DNA of 9,124 nt from Nitrospirota bacterium (GTDB lineage Bacteria > Nitrospinota > Nitrospinia > Nitrospinales > Nitrospinaceae): NCBI GenBank assembly GCA_030600405.1, contig JAUVMD010000033.1, forward strand, positions 1 to 9,124. The letters run 5' to 3'. Positions within the stretch are counted from its first letter, which is position 1, and each line of letters opens with the position of its first letter. The notes under the pieces are model-generated. The model saw only the letters and a program-made list of their open reading frames with translations, was not told the origin of the DNA and made no database searches. Positions 5,179 to 9,124 of the stretch are shown piece after piece. The position numbers and the translations under genes were made by a program.

Positions 5179-7332
5179 TCATTCTTTGCGGACGATCCAA
5201 CCCTCCCAGAACATCATGACCGCCAGCATCAGGAACAACAGGGTGGTCAGAGGTACGCCCGCGCCGACCGAGGCCGCGTCCAGCGCCTGATCGGCCGGGG
5301 AATAGTCGACCTGCGCTCCAGGAAAATATTGAGACAGCTCCCTTTCAGAAATTTTGCCGGGGGCGGATTCGGCAGGATCGAAATTGACGGTAAAACCTCC
5401 CAACCGTTTGGCGTCGGCAGGCAATTGTTTTGGCGCTGGGGGTGGGGAATCCACCGGGCCGGAAACGGGTGGCTGTGCCCATTGATACAATTCATAAACT
5501 CCCGGGTGATGGGTGCCTTCAAACACCGGGGGAGATTGGGAATTTTTCCGGGCGACGAAAATTTTGCCGCCGGGTGCCACTACCAACGGCGGTTGTTCCA
5601 TCTCCTCCAGCACCAGAGGTGCGCCCACGGTTACGTCGTGGCGGGAAATATTTTCGAGGCCCTGCGCCATGTACTTCACCCACCGTTGGGTCCAAGGAAG
5701 AAAGGTGGGGTGAATGGGAAAATTGTTCCAGTCCCGGTCCAGAGAAGAGACATACAGGACAACCTTGCCCTCGCCGAAGTCCGATTCGATCACCGCGGGG
5801 AATTGGTTGGTGAAACGCATCGGCTCCTCAAACTGTCTGCCGCGCCGGGGCTCGATGCTGTAAAGAGTCCGGAAAGGAATACGCGTCATTTCCTTTAACA
5901 TGCTTCCGGTAAATACCTTCAAGACCGGATGGTCGCTGGTTTGCGTCATAAGGTGGAACGGCTTGTCCCCGGTCCTCACCTGATTGATGGATTTCAAAGT
6001 AACAGGCAGAAGCAAGCCCAATTTCTCATTGTAGTATTTTGGATCCACTTGATCTCCCAGACCGATGAACAGAGCGCCGCCCCGCAGTACGAATTTTTCC
6101 AGCTCTTGTTCGAGGCCGATCGGCAAGTCCCGGACGTTGCACAAAATTATCACGGAATACTGTTTCAAATCCCGCTCCGAAAATTCCGAGAGCGTGGACA
6201 CGGTCGGTTCGATATCGGCCATGGGAGAAGAAAACGGATTGAGCGCCTTTTCGACATAAAACGAGTCGTGTTGATGTGCCACACCCCGCGGGTCGCCGTC
6301 CACTACCAGTGTTTTAATCTTGCGGTCAGGTTGATAGACGAACAGACGTCGATTGTCCGCCGTCAGAGCATCTTCCTGGATTTCAACGTGACCCGACACC
6401 GGGTCGTTATTTAATAAAGGAAACGAAAATTCATGAGTCGCCACGCCCTTGGCGGGCAGATCGATCGTGCTTTCGCTCTGCCGCTTGCCATTGACGAACA
6501 GGGTGATTGGCAACTGCTTGACCGCCCGATCCGGCAACAGATTGGCAATAGTGGCCTGCACCCGGATGATCCGGCGGTTGGTGAGGAACTCCTGGCTCAG
6601 TTTGACCTTTTGCACCAGTGCCCGGTTGAATCCTTTTTGTAACCCTGAAAAATCGATGATTTTGATCTGGGTTCGTGAATTTTCTGCAAATGTCGTGGGG
6701 AATTCATCCCGATCCCAGCCGTTCTGATTCATGTCGGTCAGAATGAAAATCCGTTTGTTTTCCTGTGGGGCGGTATTCAGTAGATCGGAAGCTAGGGTCA
6801 CGGCCTGGCCGATGCTGGTGGTGCGGTGGGAAGGTTGCACCGCCTTCAACCATTTCAGGGCTTTGCCTGGATCCTTCGTCCAGTCCTGCACCATGCGGGC
6901 GGGATGGGACGAGAGCACAAGGCTGAAGGAATGGTTGCCGGGGATTTTTTCGATCAGTTCTGTCAGTGTCTCCGTTGCCCGATTGAACAAAGTTCCCTGA
7001 TCGCTCGTCGCGGACATGCTGTAGGAATCATCCAGAATAAACACATGGGCGGAGGGACGTGACGTCAGAATGTTCTCCAGGCCGCCGGACGAAAGAATGG
7101 GATTGGCCAGTGCCAGACACAGAAAACCGATTGCCATACAGCGCAAGAGCAAGAGGAGGAGCTTGTTGGGCCGGGATTTGTGCACCGACCGTTTCTGCGC
7201 TTGTTGCAACAGATAGACCGCTGAAAATTTGAGCCGGCTCTGCTGGCGGCGGGTCAGCAAATGGATCAGGATCGGCAGCGCCAAGCCTAACAGTCCCAGC
7301 AGGTACCATGGGGATGTAAAACTGAAATTCAT
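5179..7332 (-). CDS. BatA-like membrane protein with vWA domain
   Basis: The protein has 717 residues. The first 80 residues are the BatA N-terminal double-helix region: 'SPWYLLGLLGLALPILIHLL' (about 7-26), the basic loop, 'RLKFSAVYLLQ' and a second helix (about 57-78, 'LLLLLLRCMAIGFLCLALANP'). A von Willebrand A domain follows with a complete MIDAS-type DDSYS (101-105), a later 'TTSIGQAV' threonine and 'ILTDMNQ'. A beta-rich stretch then leads to a glutamine-amidotransferase-like fold near residues 340-460 ('TLVVDGDP', 'YSVIILCN', 'FVLRGGALFIGLG'). A C-terminal helix (about 694-713) returns to the membrane. ATG 7332 overlaps the DUF58 stop as ATGA, so the two are translationally coupled. With DUF58 and MoxR such proteins form metal-binding membrane complexes linked to stress or envelope functions. 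The substrate is unknown. Confidence 0.88.
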   Translation of the reverse strand: MNFSFTSPWYLLGLLGLALPILIHLLTRRQQSRLKFSAVYLLQQAQKRSVHKSRPNKLLLLLLRCMAIGFLCLALANPILSSGGLENILTSRPSAHVFILDDSYSMSATSDQGTLFNRATETLTELIEKIPGNHSFSLVLSSHPARMVQDWTKDPGKALKWLKAVQPSHRTTSIGQAVTLASDLLNTAPQENKRIFILTDMNQNGWDRDEFPTTFAENSRTQIKIIDFSGLQKGFNRALVQKVKLSQEFLTNRRIIRVQATIANLLPDRAVKQLPITLFVNGKRQSESTIDLPAKGVATHEFSFPLLNNDPVSGHVEIQEDALTADNRRLFVYQPDRKIKTLVVDGDPRGVAHQHDSFYVEKALNPFSSPMADIEPTVSTLSEFSERDLKQYSVIILCNVRDLPIGLEQELEKFVLRGGALFIGLGDQVDPKYYNEKLGLLLPVTLKSINQVRTGDKPFHLMTQTSDHPVLKVFTGSMLKEMTRIPFRTLYSIEPRRGRQFEEPMRFTNQFPAVIESDFGEGKVVLYVSSLDRDWNNFPIHPTFLPWTQRWVKYMAQGLENISRHDVTVGAPLVLEEMEQPPLVVAPGGKIFVARKNSQSPPVFEGTHHPGVYELYQWAQPPVSGPVDSPPPAPKQLPADAKRLGGFTVNFDPAESAPGKISERELSQYFPGAQVDYSPADQALDAASVGAGVPLTTLLFLMLAVMMFWEGWIVRKE

Positions 7333-8246
7333 ATCTTTTGCAAACTTTTTCGGCGGAGAAGATAATACCGTAACGCCTGTTCCAGCTGCGTGGTGGTTTC
7401 CAGAAAAAGATAATCGATACCCAGAGTCGGACAGTTCTTTTTGTAGAATTCGATCTGTTCCTGAATGGCTTTCTGATATTGTTGGCGCACGTCGAACGGG
7501 TCCAGTCCCAGAGGCGGGTCGTCCTCCAGCGATTCAAAAACAAGGTCGCCTTCAAACGGCAGTGTCACTTCGTCCGGGTGGAGAATGTGAAAAAGAATTA
7601 CCTCCAGCCCGCGGGACTTGAGCATTTTGAGCGTTTTGAATACATCGTCTTCCCGCGTTAACAGGTCGGAGACCAAGATCAACATGCCACGCCCCGGCAG
7701 GCGTTCGATCAAATCTCCCACCACTCCTTCTACCCGGGTGACTCCCTTGAACTCCATACCCTGCAATCCGTGCAGAATATTCTGGAAATGCGAAGGTTTG
7801 GACCGGGGAGGAAGGTGCGATACCACTTCATCGTTGAACAGGGTCAGTCCCACTGCGTCAAATTGTTTTAAGAGCAGGTATCCCAGGGCCGCCACCAGCG
7901 TGCGCGCATAATCCCTTTTGTCCATGCCGGGAGATTTAGAGTCGGGTGAGCGGTAGGCCATGGACCCGCTGGCGTCGAGCAAAATCGTGCATTTCAGATT
8001 GGTGGATTGCTCGAACTGTTTGACGTGGTATTTGTCCGTTTTACCCACCACTTTCCAGTCGATATGGCGGATATCGTCGCCCGGCGAATAGTCCTTATAT
8101 TCCGCGAATTCAACGCTGGAGCCTTTGTGCGGGCTTCGGTGATGGCCCGACAACAGGCCCTCGACCAATTGGATGGCGCGGATGCTGAGGGAGGAAACCT
8201 CCGACAGGGTTTCCGGTGCGTAACTGAATTGTGTGTTTTCTACCAT
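7329..8246 (-). CDS. DUF58-family protein with vWA-like fold
   Basis: The protein has 305 residues. ATG 8246 is preferred over ATG 8270 because GGAG (8255-8258) sits 8 bp upstream and the likely transcription start is near 8278, leaving almost no leader for the longer form. Diagnostic motifs are 'GSSVEFAEYKDYSPGDDIRH'-type sequence with 'GDDIRHIDW' (56-64) and 'YHVKQFE' (73-79), which together define DUF58. After them come 'CTILLDASGSM' with a DxSxS metal site (91-95) and 'LILVSDLLTREDD'. Members are cytoplasmic and work with a MoxR AAA+ ATPase and a BatA-type partner. The BatA gene follows with a 4-bp overlap. No MoxR gene precedes it here, since the upstream neighbour is a divergent LRR gene. 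Confidence 0.9.
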   Translation of the reverse strand: MVENTQFSYAPETLSEVSSLSIRAIQLVEGLLSGHHRSPHKGSSVEFAEYKDYSPGDDIRHIDWKVVGKTDKYHVKQFEQSTNLKCTILLDASGSMAYRSPDSKSPGMDKRDYARTLVAALGYLLLKQFDAVGLTLFNDEVVSHLPPRSKPSHFQNILHGLQGMEFKGVTRVEGVVGDLIERLPGRGMLILVSDLLTREDDVFKTLKMLKSRGLEVILFHILHPDEVTLPFEGDLVFESLEDDPPLGLDPFDVRQQYQKAIQEQIEFYKKNCPTLGIDYLFLETTTQLEQALRYYLLRRKSLQKI

Positions 8247-8284
8247 AGGGGGTACTCCGGCCGATATCATCCAGCCTTGAGGAC

Positions 8285-8313
8285 ATTATGTTGCTTTCCG
8301 GACTGTACTTCAA
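8285..8313 (-). promoter_or_regulatory. Sigma70-type promoter of the DUF58-BatA operon
   Basis: On the minus strand TTGAAG (8313-8308) and CATAAT (8290-8285) are separated by exactly 17 bp, four and five of six matches to consensus. Transcription would begin near 8278, giving about 32 bases of leader to ATG 8246. It marks DUF58 as the first gene of its transcript. Confidence 0.6.
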
Positions 8314-8314
8314 G

Positions 8315-8344
8315 CCAGGAGTGAGTCGGTGGGACCGGGGCTGG
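8315..8344. repeat. Small nested inverted repeat
   Basis: CCAG (8315-8318) pairs with CTGG (8341-8344), and inside it CGGT (8327-8330) pairs with ACCG (8334-8337) round a GGG loop. It directly precedes the larger folded element and touches the -35 end of the DUF58 promoter. The arms are short, so it may be chance in GC-rich DNA. Confidence 0.35.
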
Positions 8345-8346
8345 AA

Positions 8347-8419
8347 GGGGTGAGGGCTACCCGGTAAGTCGGGGCCGGGTACAGGTCTCTTATCCTTCAT
8401 CCGATGAGGCCCTCGCCCT
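8347..8419 (+). other. Three-way-junction-like inverted repeat, possible structured RNA or repeat element
   Basis: An outer stem of eleven pairs joins 8347-8357 (GGGGTGAGGGC) with 8409-8419 (GCCCTCGCCCT). Two pairs are G-U wobbles if the plus strand is the RNA. Immediately inside, TACCCGG (8358-8364) pairs perfectly with CCGGGTA (8375-8381) round ten bases. A second small hairpin pairs CC.TCAT (8394-8400) with ATGAG (8404-8408) round CCG. The wobbles would be A-C mismatches on the minus strand, which favours a plus-strand transcript. No U-tract follows, so it is not an ordinary terminator. I recognise no known riboswitch or ncRNA family. A REP- or MITE-like DNA repeat is the alternative. Confidence 0.45.
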
Positions 8420-8443
8420 AGGTAACCAATTGATATTATGGGC

Positions 8444-8473
8444 TTATCAAATCAGGAGTATCCATGTTTTAAT
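8444..8473 (+). promoter_or_regulatory. Probable promoter of the LRR gene
   Basis: TTATCA (8444-8449) and TTTAAT (8468-8473) are spaced 18 bp, and the -10 is extended by TG at 8465-8466. The start site would fall near 8480, about 44 bases before TTG 8524. Each hexamer is imperfect (four and five of six). Confidence 0.42.
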
Positions 8474-8494
8474 TTTTCATGTTAAACTGAAAAA
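8473..8494. promoter_or_regulatory. Operator-like palindrome at the LRR start site
   Basis: TTTTTCA (8473-8479) and TGAAAAA (8488-8494) are perfect inverted copies around an eight-base centre containing TTAA. The site begins at the last base of the predicted -10 and covers the expected start point, where a bound repressor would block transcription. AT-rich chance is possible. Confidence 0.4.
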
Positions 8495-8523
8495 CCAGTC
8501 CATAAGAGGTATTTAGGAAGAAC

Positions 8524-9108
8524 TTGGAACAACCCATGAGCAAGCCTTTTAATGATGAACCGGTGGATCAGCTGATCCCCAAACTGCTGTCCAAAGATGG
8601 CAAATTGCTGGACCTCAGGCTGAAATATATCGGGGATAACGGTTTAAAAGTCGTGGCCGGGACCGATGCCCTCCGGGGTTTGGAGGTGCTGAATTTGGAG
8701 CGGAATGATATCGGTCCGGAAGGTATTCGTGCTTTGACGGAATCCCAAGTCATTACCGGGCTGGTTGAGCTTCACTTGGAACGGAACGATCTTGGAGATG
8801 AAGGGACGTGCATCATGGCAGAATCTTCTAATCTCTCCAATTTGAAATATTTGTACTTGTGGAAAAACAAGGTGGGACCGGAAGGGGCTAGGGCTCTCGC
8901 TCAGTCGTTGTACCTGTCCCGTCTGGTGAGGTTGGATATGGCACAGAATAATATAGGCGATGAAGGGGCTCGGGCCTTGTCGGAATCGCTGACCCTTTCC
9001 GATCTGAAATATTTGGATGTTTTCGGTAACGATATCAGTCCGGAAGGTCAGGAATTATTGAAGAACGCTGAAGGGTTGGGCAAAGTTCAGGATATGATCC
9101 TGGCCTGA
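8524..9108 (+). CDS. Leucine-rich-repeat protein (ribonuclease-inhibitor-like repeats)
   Basis: The protein has 194 residues from TTG 8524, which has AGGA at 8515-8518 five bases upstream; ATG 8536 would remove four residues and has only a weak GGAA. There is no signal peptide or membrane helix, so it is expected in the cytoplasm. After a 30-residue polar lead-in, the chain is leucine-rich repeats of the 'LxxLxLxxNxIGxEGaraLa' kind, as in ribonuclease-inhibitor-like LRRs (LRR_6 type). These fold into a curved solenoid for protein binding. Units begin at residues 36, 63, 90, 117, 144 and 171, exactly 27 residues apart. The last ends in a degenerate cap (GLGKVQDMILA). No catalytic or effector domain is attached. 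The gene is transcribed away from the DUF58 operon and its partner cannot be told. Confidence 0.86.
   Translation: MEQPMSKPFNDEPVDQLIPKLLSKDGKLLDLRLKYIGDNGLKVVAGTDALRGLEVLNLERNDIGPEGIRALTESQVITGLVELHLERNDLGDEGTCIMAESSNLSNLKYLYLWKNKVGPEGARALAQSLYLSRLVRLDMAQNNIGDEGARALSESLTLSDLKYLDVFGNDISPEGQELLKNAEGLGKVQDMILA
8629..9105 (+). repeat. Tandem 81-bp coding repeats of the LRR gene
   Basis: Five full units and one partial unit of 81 bp, each encoding one 27-residue LRR, start at 8629, 8710, 8791, 8872, 8953 and 9034. The motif after the Ile/Val/Leu-Gly (or Ser) step runs DNG, PEG, DEG, PEG, DEG, PEG. Copies have diverged at DNA level, with the fourth to sixth most alike. Confidence 0.75.
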
Positions 9109-9124
9109 TCTTCATAACATTAAT

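Noticed and set aside
5110..5898. 262-codon plus-strand frame opposite the BatA-like gene
   Set aside because: The opposite strand encodes a well-supported BatA/vWA protein; the plus frame is Arg/Gln/His-rich shadow sequence.
8110..8400. 96-codon minus-strand frame over the DUF58 start region
   Set aside because: It overlaps DUF58 in another frame, and its upstream part is the folded GC-rich element; Pro/Arg-rich composition without motifs.
8394..8418. CCGATGAGG as part of a hammerhead ribozyme core
   Set aside because: The core needs CUGAUGA and a GAAA segment across a stem; the first is imperfect and the second is absent.
8430..8435. TTGATA as the -35 of the LRR promoter
   Set aside because: No -10-like hexamer is found 16-18 bp downstream; TTATCA with the extended TTTAAT fits better.

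Overview
The window looks like chromosomal DNA of a Gram-negative bacterium. It shows secreted and periplasmic proteins with Sec signal peptides, a stub of the two-partner-secretion (TPS) type, FecR and CHASE2 signalling families, and sigma70-like promoters. The mix of FecR, a CHASE2 cyclase relic, Bat-type vWA proteins, TPR proteins and FGE-sulfatase domains, at roughly 50-55% G+C, would fit Nitrospinota or a deltaproteobacterium-like lineage. That placement is inference from gene content only.

Positions 1-1717 (+ strand) hold what looks like a partly eroded signalling and surface cassette. It has the C-terminal part of a FecR-domain protein running in from the left edge, a 122-residue secreted protein that is only the start of a filamentous-haemagglutinin/TPS domain, a deletion relic of a CHASE2-adenylate cyclase (both ends remain, the middle is gone), and a small protein of four MshEN-like repeats. 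Positions 1814-2290 (+) encode a stand-alone flavin reductase-like FMN-binding protein.

Positions 2304-8246 (- strand) form a Bat-like locus, read right to left: a DUF58 protein; a BatA/vWA membrane protein (ATGA overlap with DUF58); after a 92-bp gap with its own extended -10 promoter, an exported transglutaminase-like TPR protein; a TPR plus FGE-sulfatase-like protein; and a small two-helix membrane protein (ATGA overlap). A good sigma70 promoter sits in front of DUF58, so DUF58 appears to be the first gene. The MoxR ATPase that usually precedes DUF58 is not in the window. The two TPR genes lie in the same frame, separated by two TAA codons, and the 34-residue TPR period runs straight through both stops. 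They were almost certainly one gene.

Positions 8247-8523 are a divergent intergenic region with the DUF58 promoter, a GC-rich three-way-junction-like inverted repeat, and a probable promoter with an operator-like palindrome for the rightmost gene. That gene (8524-9108, +) encodes a cytoplasmic leucine-rich-repeat protein built of 27-residue units that alternate strictly between two forms.

No tRNA, rRNA, CRISPR array, transposase or clear intrinsic terminator was seen. The most interesting items are the split TPR gene, the cyclase deletion relic and the folded intergenic element.
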